This document shows positions 1 through 5,828 of a DNA stretch of 5,828 nucleotides, in pieces. Positions within the stretch are counted from its first letter, which is position 1, and each line of letters opens with the position of its first letter. The position numbers and the translations under genes were made by a program. Source of the stretch: Halovivax sp. (GTDB lineage: Archaea; Halobacteriota; Halobacteria; Halobacteriales; Natrialbaceae); the NCBI GenBank assembly GCA_007135505.1, contig SLIS01000141.1, positions 1-5,828 on the forward strand, read 5' to 3'. Below the pieces are notes generated by a model. That model was not told the DNA's origin. It worked only from the letters and a program-made list of their open reading frames with translations, and searched no databases.

Positions 1-27
1 CCGTTTCACCCGCCGTGGACCACCGGG

Positions 28-33
28 TTTTTC
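28..33 (+). promoter_or_regulatory. Candidate TATA-like element for trm1
   Basis: A run of five T (28-32) followed by C stands in otherwise GC-rich DNA. Its centre lies about 27 nt before the ATG at 57. That is the distance expected when an archaeal transcript starts at or next to its start codon (leaderless). No Shine-Dalgarno sequence is visible before the ATG, which agrees. The element is short and was found by eye, so the call is tentative. Confidence 0.4.
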
Positions 34-56
34 GCGTCGGCACGCCGAGTGCGGGT

Positions 57-1220
57 ATGCGCGTCTCGGAGGGGAGCGTCGAACTCGAGGTGCCGGGCGA
101 GTCGACGGACGGCGTCGAGGAGTCGGTGTTTTACAACCCACGCCAGGAACTCAACCGCGACCTGACGATCGCCGTCCTCCGGGCGTTTCGCGAGGAACGG
201 GAACCGCGGGCGCGGACCTACCTCGACGCGATGACGGCGAGTGGCATTCGCGGGATCCGGGCGGCCGCGGACGGGTGGACGGCGCTCGGCTGCGACCGGG
301 ACGAGACCGCCGTCTCGCTCGCCCGCGAGAACGCCGCCCGGAACGACGTGGCCGACGCGTTCGCCGTCGCGCACGAGGACGTGAACGCGTTCATGTACGG
401 CTGCGGTCGCGACATGGACACCGCGCTGGACGTGATCGACCTGGATCCCTACGGCACGCCGATGCCGTTCGCGGACGCGGCGTTCGCCAACGCCAGGAAC
501 CTCGTCTGCGTCACCGCGACCGACACGGCCCCGCTCTGTGGCGCGCACTTCCGGAGCGGCGTCCGCTCTTACTCGGCTGTGCCGCGCAACACCGACTACC
601 ACCCCGAGATGGGGGTCCGGATCCTCCTCTCGGCACTCGCGCGCACCGCCGCCCGGTTCGACGTGGGCGTCACGCCCATCTTCACCCACGCGAGCAGCCA
701 CTACGTCCGGACGTACCTCGAACTCGACCACCGGGCGACCGCCGCCGACGCGACGCTCGCCGAGCTCGGCTTTCTCCACCACTGTGAGGACTGTCTCTAT
801 CGCGAGGCCGACCCGGGCGGGTCCCACGGCGATCCCGGGTTGATCGCCGACCCGCTCGAGACCTGTCCCAACTGCGGCGGCAACCGACTCCTCACCGCCG
901 GTCCCGTCTGGCTCGGCCCCTACCGCGATCGGGACTTCGTCGCGACCGTCCGCGAGCGCGTTCCCGACAATGCCGGCACCGCCGACCGGGCCCGGGTGCT
1001 CTGTGAGACGCTCGAGCGCGAACTCGACGAACCGACGCACTACGACCAGCACCGCCTGTGCAAGGAGTGGACGCTCCCGGCCAACGCGATGGACGAGTTC
1101 CTCGCCGACCTGCGCGAGGCAGGCCACGCGGCCGCGCCGGCCCACTACGGCGGGACGACGTTCAAGACCGACGCCGACGTGGCCGAGATCAGGGCGGCGA
1201 CGGCTCCGGGCCTCGGCTGA
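57..1220 (+). CDS. trm1: tRNA (guanine(26)-N(2))-dimethyltransferase Trm1
   Basis: This enzyme uses S-adenosylmethionine to methylate guanosine 26 of tRNA twice (m2,2G26), at the junction of the D and anticodon stems, in the cytoplasm. The 387-residue product shows the family pattern. The [11 protein letters not shown] block (26-36) is the conserved N-terminal Trm1 signature. [10 protein letters not shown] (57-66) is the glycine-rich SAM-binding motif I, followed by the acidic CDRDE segment (79-83). DLDPYGTP (128-135) is the catalytic motif IV of N2-guanine methyltransferases. Two Cys-X2-Cys pairs (C243/C246 and C270/C273) form a probable zinc-binding site in the C-terminal half, and FKTDA (369-373) lies near the end. 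The frame stays open upstream to a GTG at 15, but the ATG at 57 is preferred because it gives the usual MRV-S-EG-VELEVP start and sits correctly behind a TATA-like element. Length is normal for archaeal Trm1. The gene stands alone and converges with the next one; no operon is evident. Confidence 0.95.
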   Translation: MRVSEGSVELEVPGESTDGVEESVFYNPRQELNRDLTIAVLRAFREEREPRARTYLDAMTASGIRGIRAAADGWTALGCDRDETAVSLARENAARNDVADAFAVAHEDVNAFMYGCGRDMDTALDVIDLDPYGTPMPFADAAFANARNLVCVTATDTAPLCGAHFRSGVRSYSAVPRNTDYHPEMGVRILLSALARTAARFDVGVTPIFTHASSHYVRTYLELDHRATAADATLAELGFLHHCEDCLYREADPGGSHGDPGLIADPLETCPNCGGNRLLTAGPVWLGPYRDRDFVATVRERVPDNAGTADRARVLCETLERELDEPTHYDQHRLCKEWTLPANAMDEFLADLREAGHAAAPAHYGGTTFKTDADVAEIRAATAPGLG

Positions 1221-1297
1221 GCGGCGAGGATCGAACACCGACCCGTGGCAGTGATTCACCGAACCCGACACGTCCCGCTCCCCACCTCGTCACTCGC

Positions 1298-1795
1298 TCA
1301 CGCAGCGTCGTCCGGGTCTCCGTCGTCGATGACGGTGAGGGCGACGAGCAGTAGCAGCAACGCCGTTTCGCTCACTTTACTCACGAGTTCCCAGGTGTCG
1401 GCTCGCAGGTGATCGACGACGACTTCGAAGACGCCAGCGTCGTGGTGGCCGTGGGCCTCGATGTGCGGCCAGAATGCCCCGTGTTCGAGCACGGTGTGCC
1501 ACGCCGCGTACCCGGCGAGGTAACTCACCATCAAGAGGATACCGGCGACGTAGAGCGGCCGTCTCGGCGCCCCGTTGAACGCCAGCAGGACGCCGGCGAT
1601 GATCGCGACGGCCGAGAGCGTAAACAGCAGCGGCCGCGGGTCGTACAGGGTGCCGAGTCGCAGGTACTCGAGTAGCCGCGGAAACCCGTAGGTCGGGTGA
1701 AAGAGGTGGATGACGGCGACGAGCAGGGCGAGCCCGCCGGCGACGCGACGGAGGACGGCCGGTTCGAGTCCCAGCTGCGGTGAGTCCGTGGCCAT
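1298..1795 (-). CDS. Small histidine-rich four-helix membrane protein, function unknown
   Basis: The 165-residue protein matches no named family that I recognise. Four hydrophobic segments are visible: about 15-32, 54-73, 79-104 and 139-157. This predicts a small integral membrane protein with a short hydrophilic N-terminus and an acidic tail (DDGDPDDAA). Histidines cluster near the helices: H30 and H33 at the end of helix 1, H100 and H105 at the end of helix 3, then H111, H115, H117, H118 and H129 in the loop between helices 3 and 4. This could mean metal or haem binding, but no recognised motif proves it. The ATG at 1795 is chosen because a TATA-like element lies about 29 nt upstream and no earlier start has similar support. 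Codon use matches the neighbours. The gene converges with trm1 and diverges from the YihY-type gene. It is most likely a conserved hypothetical protein of haloarchaea. Confidence 0.8.
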   Translation of the reverse strand: MATDSPQLGLEPAVLRRVAGGLALLVAVIHLFHPTYGFPRLLEYLRLGTLYDPRPLLFTLSAVAIIAGVLLAFNGAPRRPLYVAGILLMVSYLAGYAAWHTVLEHGAFWPHIEAHGHHDAGVFEVVVDHLRADTWELVSKVSETALLLLLVALTVIDDGDPDDAA

Positions 1796-1820
1796 TGTTC
1801 GGGTAGTTCTCTCCCGTCCG

Positions 1821-1830
1821 ATTCAAAGGC
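1821..1830 (-). promoter_or_regulatory. Candidate TATA element for the small membrane protein gene
   Basis: Read on the minus strand this is GCCTTTGAAT, an AT-richer patch resembling the haloarchaeal TATA consensus. It is centred about 29 nt before the ATG at 1795. The spacing suggests a leaderless or nearly leaderless transcript. A GGGAG purine stretch between the element and the start is about 15 nt from the ATG, too far for a normal ribosome binding site. Confidence 0.4.
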
Positions 1831-1865
1831 TATTCTGATTTCGCGTCGAACGCGGACGGTCGTCT

Positions 1866-2038
1866 GGACCTGTCGTGGTATCTCTTTCGGACTGTCTTCT
1901 CGATGCATCCGGACTACCGTACCGTTGCTCCGAGACTGCACTCGGTCGCTCCTGGATTGTCGTGCCGTCTCAGGACTGTCGTACCATCTACTTCGGACTT
2001 TCGCGCCGTCCCCTCCGAGTGCGAACGTTGCACGGCTA
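1866..2038. repeat. Degenerate tandem repeat, period about 22 bp, in a divergent promoter region
   Basis: Eight diverged copies of a unit with approximate consensus GGACTGTCGTACCGTCTC plus a few C/T-rich bases begin at about 1866, 1889, 1911, 1933, 1954, 1973, 1995 and 2017. Spacings are 23, 22, 22, 21, 19, 22 and 22 bp. The best copies (1973 and 1995) share about 18 or more of 22 bases with the consensus, others about 15, and the last copy is weak. The array fills most of the space between the divergent small membrane protein gene and the YihY-type gene. An open frame runs through it (GTG at 1875), but the encoded stretch does not resemble the YihY family, so I treat the array as non-coding. 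A period near two helical turns would place copies on the same DNA face. Function is unknown. Confidence 0.55.
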
Positions 2039-2043
2039 TTTGG
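2036..2043 (+). promoter_or_regulatory. Candidate TATA-like element for the YihY-type gene
   Basis: CTATTTGG contains TATTT (2037-2041), centred about 28 nt before the proposed GTG start at 2067. This matches the spacing of leaderless haloarchaeal promoters and supports that start over the upstream GTG at 1875. It lies at the end of the 22-bp repeat array, so factors bound to the array would be next to the promoter. Confidence 0.35.
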
Positions 2044-2066
2044 CCCTGAACCTCGAATGTGGGCCC

Positions 2067-3443
2067 GTGAGCGAGCGATCGTCGGTTAGAACTATCGTCG
2101 GTGACGCCGTGTACGTGGCACGGAGCCGACAGCTGACGCTGCTGTCGGCCGGCGTCGCCTTCTATGCCTTCCTCTCGTTGGTTCCGATCGCGCTGCTGTC
2201 GGTCGGCATCGCCTCGAGCCTCGGCGGTGAGGCGCTGGCCCGCCGACTCTCGGGCGCTGCTGCGGAGTTTCTCACCCCGTCCGCCCAGGAGTTGCTCGCG
2301 GAGGCGCTCGTCGACGACACCGGACGCCGCGGGGCGACGGTCGTCGGCGCGATCGGCATCGTCTGGGGCTCCAGTCGCGTCCTCAGGGGACTCGATCGCG
2401 CGTTTTCGATCGTCTACGGCACCGGCGGTGAGCAATCGCTACTCGACAACTTCTGGGATGCGGCCGTCGTCGCCGGCGCGGTCACGGCCGGACTCGGACT
2501 CGTCGCGGGCCTCGAATACGCCATCGCCAGGGCGCCGATTCCCGGTACCAGCCTGATCGTCACGGCGCTCGTCTTCCCGGCACTCGTCGCGGCGTTTCTC
2601 CCGCTGTACGTCGTGTTCCCGGCCCAGCGCGTGACGATCCGCGAGGCGTTGCCGGGGACGATGCTGGCGGCCGTCGGCTGGATCGTCCTGAGTCGGACGT
2701 TCGCCATCTACGCCGCGATCGCCTCGGCGTCGGCGATCTACGGCGCCCTCGGCGGGGTGCTCCTCGTGCTCGTGTGGCTCTACCTGGGCGCGATCGTGGT
2801 CGTCTTCGGCGCGGTCGTCAACGCCGTCCTCGCGGACCCAGGAGTGGACCGGCAGCTACAAAGTCCCGGCTCTCGACAGTTCGGCCGAGGAGCGATGACC
2901 GAGGACGCTACGGACCGCGACGACGAGTCGATCCCCTCCGACGTATCCACGGGACCTACAGCGACCGGGCCGGAGACCGACGCCGTCGACGCGACCGGTG
3001 GCCCCGAAGAGCCGACTGATCGGGACGCGGCGGTCGGCCGTCCGGACGCAACGGACCGAACGCGCGACCGCGCCGCGGATACCGCGGCCCTCCGCGAGGA
3101 GGTAGAACGACTCCGTGCGGAGATCGAGTCGCTGGAGGCGGGCGTAGAAGCCAGGACGGTTTCGCGCGAGGCGGTCGAGGGCGACCTGAAGCGGTACGTC
3201 CGCCGACGCACTCGCCGTGGCCACGCCCACGGCTGGGGCCCGTATCTCGTTTTGCTGTACGGCACGGCGATGACGATCGCCGCCTACTACTTCCTCTCTT
3301 CCGGCTGGGCGATCCTCGCCATGTTCGTCATCTGGACCTCCACGATCGGGGTCTACCTGCTGCTGGTGCTGTTCGGAACGGCCGTCTCGATCCTGGGCCT
3401 TCCAGGGAGACTGCGCGATCGGATCGGTGACTGGCGATCCTGA
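2067..3443 (+). CDS. YihY/UPF0761 (BrkB-like) membrane protein with C-terminal extension
   Basis: The 458-residue protein begins with a YihY/UPF0761 domain (about 10-255) of six predicted helices: about 25-48, 90-109, 132-151, 162-185, 197-216 and 225-250. Family hallmarks are AFYAFLSLVPIALL (31-44), SSRVLRGLDRAFSIVYG (102-118) and YGALGGVLLVLVWLYLGAIV (225-244), the last matching the conserved final helix. An acidic low-complexity linker follows (277-336, about 17 of 60 residues Asp or Glu). Next comes a short coiled coil (about 339-362) with hydrophobic residues at 342, 346, 349, 353, 356 and 360 in perfect 4-3 spacing, then a basic patch (RRRTRR, 379-384) and two further helices (about 390-410 and 413-443). 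The family's molecular role is not established; older RNase BN and BrkB labels should not be taken as function. The frame is open back to a GTG at 1875, but the 64 extra residues are unlike the family and overlap a repeat array, so the GTG at 2067, with a TATA-like element 28 nt upstream, is preferred. Confidence 0.85.
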   Translation: MSERSSVRTIVGDAVYVARSRQLTLLSAGVAFYAFLSLVPIALLSVGIASSLGGEALARRLSGAAAEFLTPSAQELLAEALVDDTGRRGATVVGAIGIVWGSSRVLRGLDRAFSIVYGTGGEQSLLDNFWDAAVVAGAVTAGLGLVAGLEYAIARAPIPGTSLIVTALVFPALVAAFLPLYVVFPAQRVTIREALPGTMLAAVGWIVLSRTFAIYAAIASASAIYGALGGVLLVLVWLYLGAIVVVFGAVVNAVLADPGVDRQLQSPGSRQFGRGAMTEDATDRDDESIPSDVSTGPTATGPETDAVDATGGPEEPTDRDAAVGRPDATDRTRDRAADTAALREEVERLRAEIESLEAGVEARTVSREAVEGDLKRYVRRRTRRGHAHGWGPYLVLLYGTAMTIAAYYFLSSGWAILAMFVIWTSTIGVYLLLVLFGTAVSILGLPGRLRDRIGDWRS

Positions 3444-3523
3444 TCGACGCCGTGATAGGGTATCGTAACTGGCGAGCAACCGGAGTTTCGGCCGTTGTCG
3501 GGACGCTCTCCCATCGAGTCAAT

Positions 3524-3537
3524 CGATAAACATATAT
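3524..3537 (+). promoter_or_regulatory. Promoter (TATA region) of the PAP2 phosphatase gene
   Basis: The run CGATAAACATATAT is the most AT-rich stretch in this part of the window. It is centred about 31 nt before the ATG at 3562, consistent with a leaderless or very short-leader transcript. It lies in the 118-bp gap after the YihY-type gene, so the PAP2 gene probably has its own promoter. Two direct copies of CAATCGA (3520-3526 and 3543-3549) flank it, 23 bp apart, and could be operator half-sites. Confidence 0.55.
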
Positions 3538-3561
3538 GGACACAATCGAAAGCCGGCAGCG

Positions 3562-4476
3562 ATGTGGTTCGAGTCCGCGACCGTGCGCACGGTTCGCGAC
3601 ACCTTCCCCGAGTGGACGGCGTTCGTCTGGGCGTTCTTCTCGTACTTCGGCAGCGTCTGGTTCGTCGCGCCGGCGGTCGTCCTCGCCCTGTACGTCGGTT
3701 CCCGTGAGCGGTTTGGACCCTGGCTCGGGACGGTGATGGGCGGATACGCGCTCATGGTCGGTACGAAGGGCTACTTCGCGGTGGACCGGCCGGACGTGGG
3801 CCTCACGATCGAACCGGCCTCGCTCCCGATCGGGCTCCGGCACGTCTACGCGCCGCTCGTCGAGGTCTCCTCGACCTCCTTCCCGAGCGGACACGCGATG
3901 GCCGGGACCGTCGTCTGGGCGATGCTCGCACTGGAACTGGACGTCGGAACCCGACGGCAACGACTGATCGGGGCAGCCGCGATGGTCCTCGCGATTTGCG
4001 TCGCACGGGTAGCCGTCGGCCTGCACTTCCCGATCGACGTCGTCGTCGGCGTCGCACTCGCCGCGGGATTCGTGGGTGGGATCCTCGCGCTCCGTCGAGT
4101 CGTTCGCGACCGGTACGACCGTCACGCGGAAACGAGCGCCGTGTTCGCCGCCGTCGCCGTCGTCTCGATCGCCGCGTTCGTCGTGGGGGGACGGGTCGAC
4201 GCCGTCGCGCTGTTCGGCGCCACGATCGGCGGACTGCTGGCCTGGACCTGCGCGACCCCGCCGACGGACGCCCCGCCGCTCTCGCCGGACCGGCTCGTCT
4301 ACTGGCTCGTCGGCCTCTCCTTGCTCGCCGCGTGCGCACTCGTCCTGCTGATGACGGACTGGGTGCTCGCCTGGTTCGGCGTTGGGCTGTTCACGGGCGC
4401 CGTGATCGTCGGCCTGCCGCGATTCGTCGAGGGGACCGTCGAACCCACGACGCTCGGCCAGGTGGCCGAAAATTGA
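3562..4476 (+). CDS. PAP2-superfamily membrane phosphatase
   Basis: The 304-residue integral membrane protein carries all three motifs of the type 2 phosphatidic acid phosphatase superfamily. K-X6-R-P is K69 to R76-P77 (KGYFAVDRP). PSGH is 108-111. The third motif is AR-X5-H-X3-D, with R149, H155 and D159. By family knowledge H155 is the nucleophile attacking the substrate phosphate, H111 the acid/base, and K69, R76 and R149 hold the phosphate. The usual Ser of the SR pair is Ala148. Substrates are probably lipid phosphates such as isoprenoid or phosphatidyl phosphates, but the sequence does not fix which. Hydrophobic segments lie at about 19-45, 53-74, 112-126, 135-153, 158-178, 193-209, 214-230, 245-264 and 268-286. 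Those after about 190 extend beyond the catalytic core and are not explained by it. The ATG at 3562 follows a strong TATA region. The gene converges with glnA. Confidence 0.9.
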   Translation: MWFESATVRTVRDTFPEWTAFVWAFFSYFGSVWFVAPAVVLALYVGSRERFGPWLGTVMGGYALMVGTKGYFAVDRPDVGLTIEPASLPIGLRHVYAPLVEVSSTSFPSGHAMAGTVVWAMLALELDVGTRRQRLIGAAAMVLAICVARVAVGLHFPIDVVVGVALAAGFVGGILALRRVVRDRYDRHAETSAVFAAVAVVSIAAFVVGGRVDAVALFGATIGGLLAWTCATPPTDAPPLSPDRLVYWLVGLSLLAACALVLLMTDWVLAWFGVGLFTGAVIVGLPRFVEGTVEPTTLGQVAEN

Positions 4477-4498
4477 GGCCGAGGCGGACTCTCGTCGC

Positions 4499-4526
4499 CC
4501 GGCTTCCGACGCCTGTCGGTTCCCGG
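4499..4526 (+). terminator. Candidate 3' hairpin after the PAP2 gene
   Basis: A perfect inverted repeat CCGAC (4506-4510) / GTCGG (4515-4519) encloses a GCCT loop. Outer CCGG segments (4499-4502 and 4523-4526) can pair across a three-base internal loop. It starts 22 nt after the PAP2 stop codon. No T-run follows, and archaeal termination usually depends on U-rich tracts, so this may be an RNA processing or stability element, or chance in GC-rich DNA. Confidence 0.22.
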
Positions 4527-4553
4527 AATATCGGCGCCGAGAGGCCCGATCGA

Positions 4554-4570
4554 AGGGTCGACTCGGCCCT
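4554..4570 (+). other. Small GC-rich hairpin at the start of the 10-bp array
   Basis: AGGGTCG (4554-4560) can pair with CGGCCCT (4564-4570) around the loop ACT, giving seven pairs of which one is a T-G wobble. It lies 77 nt after the PAP2 stop codon and runs into the phased array. Possible roles are an RNA 3' end for the PAP2 transcript or none; the evidence is the pairing alone. Confidence 0.2.
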
Positions 4571-4650
4571 CGTCGGATATCGTCAGAAATCGTACGGTCA
4601 ACTCGGTAATCGTCGGGTCGCGTCCGCAATAGTCGGATCACGTCGGTACC
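4561..4650. repeat. Degenerate tandem array with exact 10-bp period
   Basis: Nine consecutive decamers, with no insertion or deletion between them, share the pattern CGTCGG followed by four mostly A/T-containing bases. Copies start at 4561, 4571, 4581, 4591, 4601, 4611, 4621, 4631 and 4641. Position 3 is T in 9 of 9, position 6 is G in 9 of 9, position 4 is C in 8 of 9, position 2 is G in 7 of 9, and positions 1 (C) and 5 (G) fit in 6 of 9. Positions 7-10 are often AT-rich (ATAT, AAAT, TAAT, CAAT). The array sits between the convergent 3' ends of the PAP2 gene and glnA, with no supported reading frame. AT-rich steps recurring every 10 bp are expected to favour DNA bending. Function is unknown. 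Confidence 0.65.
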
Positions 4651-4656
4651 GAAGGG

Positions 4657-4675
4657 CCGGTCGAGTATCGACCGG
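4657..4675 (-). terminator. Perfect hairpin directly after the glnA stop codon
   Basis: CCGGTCGA (4657-4664) and TCGACCGG (4668-4675) form a perfect 8-bp stem with a 3-nt loop. In the glnA direction the stem begins at the base right after the TGA stop (4678-4676). Such a hairpin could protect the mRNA 3' end or help define it. No T-run follows it on the minus strand, so it is not a typical archaeal terminator. Confidence 0.4.
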
Positions 4676-5828
4676 TCAGAACGTCTCGAGGTAGCGGTCG
4701 AGTTCCCAGTCGGAGACGGAGACGAGGTAGTCGTCGAACTCCTGGCGCTTGGCCTCGATGAACTTCGCACAGACGTGCTCGCCGAGGGCGTCCCTGACGA
4801 CCGCGTCGTCCTCGAGCGCGTCGACGGCCTCGCCCAGGTTCGTCGGCAGGGTTTCGATGCCGTACTCCTCGCGCTTGGCCCCGTCGAACTCGTAGATGTT
4901 CTCCCGGACCGGATCGGGCGCGTCGAGTTCCCGCTCGATACCGTCGAGACCGGCCTGGATGATCGCCGCCAGTGCCAGATACGGGTTACAGGACGGATCG
5001 GGCGAGCGAAGCTCGATGCGGGAGGCGGCGGGGACGCGGGCGGCGGGCTTTCGGATCAGGGCCGAGCGGTTGCGGTCGGACCAGGCGACGTAGACGGGCG
5101 CCTCGTAGCCCGGGACGAGGCGCTTGTAGCTGTTGACCGTCGGGTTGGCGATGGCCGTGATCGCGGGCGCGTGATCGAGCACGCCGGCGAGGAAGGCGTG
5201 AGCGGTTTCGGAGAGGTCGAACTCGTCGTCGCCGTCGTGGAAGGCGTTCTCGCCGTCCTCGGTGAAGAACGAGACGTGCGTGTGCATGCCGGAGCCGTTT
5301 ATCTCGGCGATGGGCTTTGGCATGAACGTCGCGTGGAGGTCGTGCTGGGCCGCGATCGCGCGGACGACCGTGCGGAACGTGGCGACGTTGTCCGCGGTCG
5401 CGAGCGCGTCGTCGTACTCGAAGTTGATCTCGTGCTGTCCCTCGGCGACCTCGTGGTGGCTGGCTTCGATCTCGAAGCCCATGTTCTCGAGGCCGTAGAT
5501 GATGTCCCGGCGCACGTCGCTCGCGAGGTCCTTCGGGGCGACGTCGAAGTAGCCGCCGGCGTCGTTGGTCTTCGTCGTCGCGCGCCCCTCCTCGTCCTCC
5601 TCGAAGAGGAAGAACTCGGGCTCCGGCGCCGCGTTGACGGTGTAGCCCATCTCGTTCGCGCGATCGAGGGCGTGCTTGAGGACCGTCCGCGGATCGCCGG
5701 CGAACGCCTCGCCGGTCGAGGTATCGACGACGTCACAGATCATCCGCGCGGCGGCTCCCTGTTCGTTCGTCCGCCACGGCAACACGGCGAACGTCTCGGG
5801 GTCCGGTATCAGGCGCATGTCCGACTCC
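4676..5828 (-). CDS. glnA: Glutamine synthetase, type I (N-terminus outside window)
   Basis: Glutamine synthetase makes glutamine from glutamate, ammonia and ATP in the cytoplasm, the main entry of ammonium at low supply. Counted from the Met codon at 5818-5816, an internal codon of the ESDMRLIPD motif, 380 residues are present. The frame continues to the window edge, and about 70 residues, including the N-terminal beta-grasp part with the catalytic Asp loop, are missing. Metal and glutamate ligands are visible: E66 and E68 in [10 protein letters not shown]123 and E130 in [10 protein letters not shown], and H179 in [10 protein letters not shown]233 and E239 lie in [14 protein letters not shown]251 in [12 protein letters not shown]269 and R271 in [10 protein letters not shown]. 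The protein ends [25 protein letters not shown], as in archaeal and Firmicute enzymes (I-alpha). A Tyr (309) is present near the region adenylylated in enteric enzymes, but without their context, so covalent control is not indicated. The promoter lies outside the window. A perfect hairpin follows the stop codon. Confidence 0.97.
   Translation of the reverse strand, partial: ESDMRLIPDPETFAVLPWRTNEQGAAARMICDVVDTSTGEAFAGDPRTVLKHALDRANEMGYTVNAAPEPEFFLFEEDEEGRATTKTNDAGGYFDVAPKDLASDVRRDIIYGLENMGFEIEASHHEVAEGQHEINFEYDDALATADNVATFRTVVRAIAAQHDLHATFMPKPIAEINGSGMHTHVSFFTEDGENAFHDGDDEFDLSETAHAFLAGVLDHAPAITAIANPTVNSYKRLVPGYEAPVYVAWSDRNRSALIRKPAARVPAASRIELRSPDPSCNPYLALAAIIQAGLDGIERELDAPDPVRENIYEFDGAKREEYGIETLPTNLGEAVDALEDDAVVRDALGEHVCAKFIEAKRQEFDDYLVSVSDWELDRYLETF

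Noticed and set aside
15..56. Extended trm1 start at the GTG at 15
   Set aside because: The added 14 residues precede the usual Trm1 N-terminus, and the TATA-like element at 28-33 would lie inside the coding region.
6..1271. Long minus-strand open frame (421 codons) opposite trm1
   Set aside because: It is fully antisense to a convincing trm1. Its product is Arg/Val/Gly-rich without a recognisable motif, as expected for a shadow frame in GC-rich coding DNA.
1221..1297. Terminator between trm1 and the small membrane protein gene
   Set aside because: The 77-bp convergent gap contains no T-run and no convincing inverted repeat.
1866..2038. CRISPR array
   Set aside because: Units are contiguous and diverged, with no unique spacers between identical repeats, and no cas gene is nearby. 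The same holds for 4561-4650.
1875..2066. N-terminal extension of the YihY-type protein from the GTG at 1875
   Set aside because: The 64 residues are unlike YihY N-termini, contain several Cys and no helix, coincide with a 22-bp repeat array, and a better start with a TATA-like element lies at 2067.
2067..3443. Annotation as ribonuclease BN or as serum-resistance protein BrkB
   Set aside because: The RNase BN name for YihY is a historical misassignment and BrkB refers to a Bordetella phenotype; neither gives a supported function here.
3444..3561. Small gene or RNA gene between the YihY-type gene and the PAP2 gene
   Set aside because: No start-stop frame with plausible coding character and no tRNA-like fold was seen; the only clear content is the PAP2 promoter region.
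3328..4770. Minus-strand open frame of 480 codons opposite the PAP2 gene
   Set aside because: It overlaps the ends of the YihY-type gene and glnA and runs opposite the whole PAP2 gene, whose three catalytic motifs are intact. Its composition (Arg, Asp, Gly, His-rich, low complexity) is that of a shadow frame.

Overview
The window is chromosomal DNA that looks haloarchaeal. It is GC-rich with a strong G/C bias at third codon positions. The proteins are rich in Asp and Glu. Several genes have a TATA-like element about 27-30 nt before the start codon and no Shine-Dalgarno site, the pattern of leaderless haloarchaeal transcripts. The protein set (archaeal Trm1, a long YihY-type membrane protein, a PAP2 phosphatase, a type I glutamine synthetase) fits Halobacteria. 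I cannot name the genus from the sequence alone.

Layout, left to right: (1) trm1, tRNA guanine-26 N2-dimethyltransferase, + strand, 57-1220. (2) A small histidine-rich four-helix membrane protein of unknown function, - strand, 1298-1795, convergent with trm1. (3) A 271-bp divergent intergenic region (1796-2066) holding candidate promoters for both flanking genes and a degenerate tandem repeat with a period near 22 bp. (4) A YihY/UPF0761 membrane protein, + strand, 2067-3443, with an acidic linker, a short coiled coil and an extra C-terminal membrane unit. (5) A 118-bp gap with a clear AT-rich promoter. (6) A PAP2-family membrane phosphatase, + strand, 3562-4476. (7) A 199-bp convergent intergenic region (4477-4675) with candidate hairpins and a tandem array phased at exactly 10 bp. 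(8) glnA, glutamine synthetase, - strand, from 4676 past the right edge, with its N-terminus outside the window.

The genes do not form an obvious operon or pathway: strands alternate and each seems to have its own promoter. The genes cover tRNA modification, nitrogen assimilation and membrane functions, and look like ordinary core or near-core chromosome. I found no mobile element, CRISPR array, toxin-antitoxin pair, RNA gene or defence system. The most unusual content is non-coding: the two helically phased degenerate repeat arrays, at 1866-2038 and 4561-4650.
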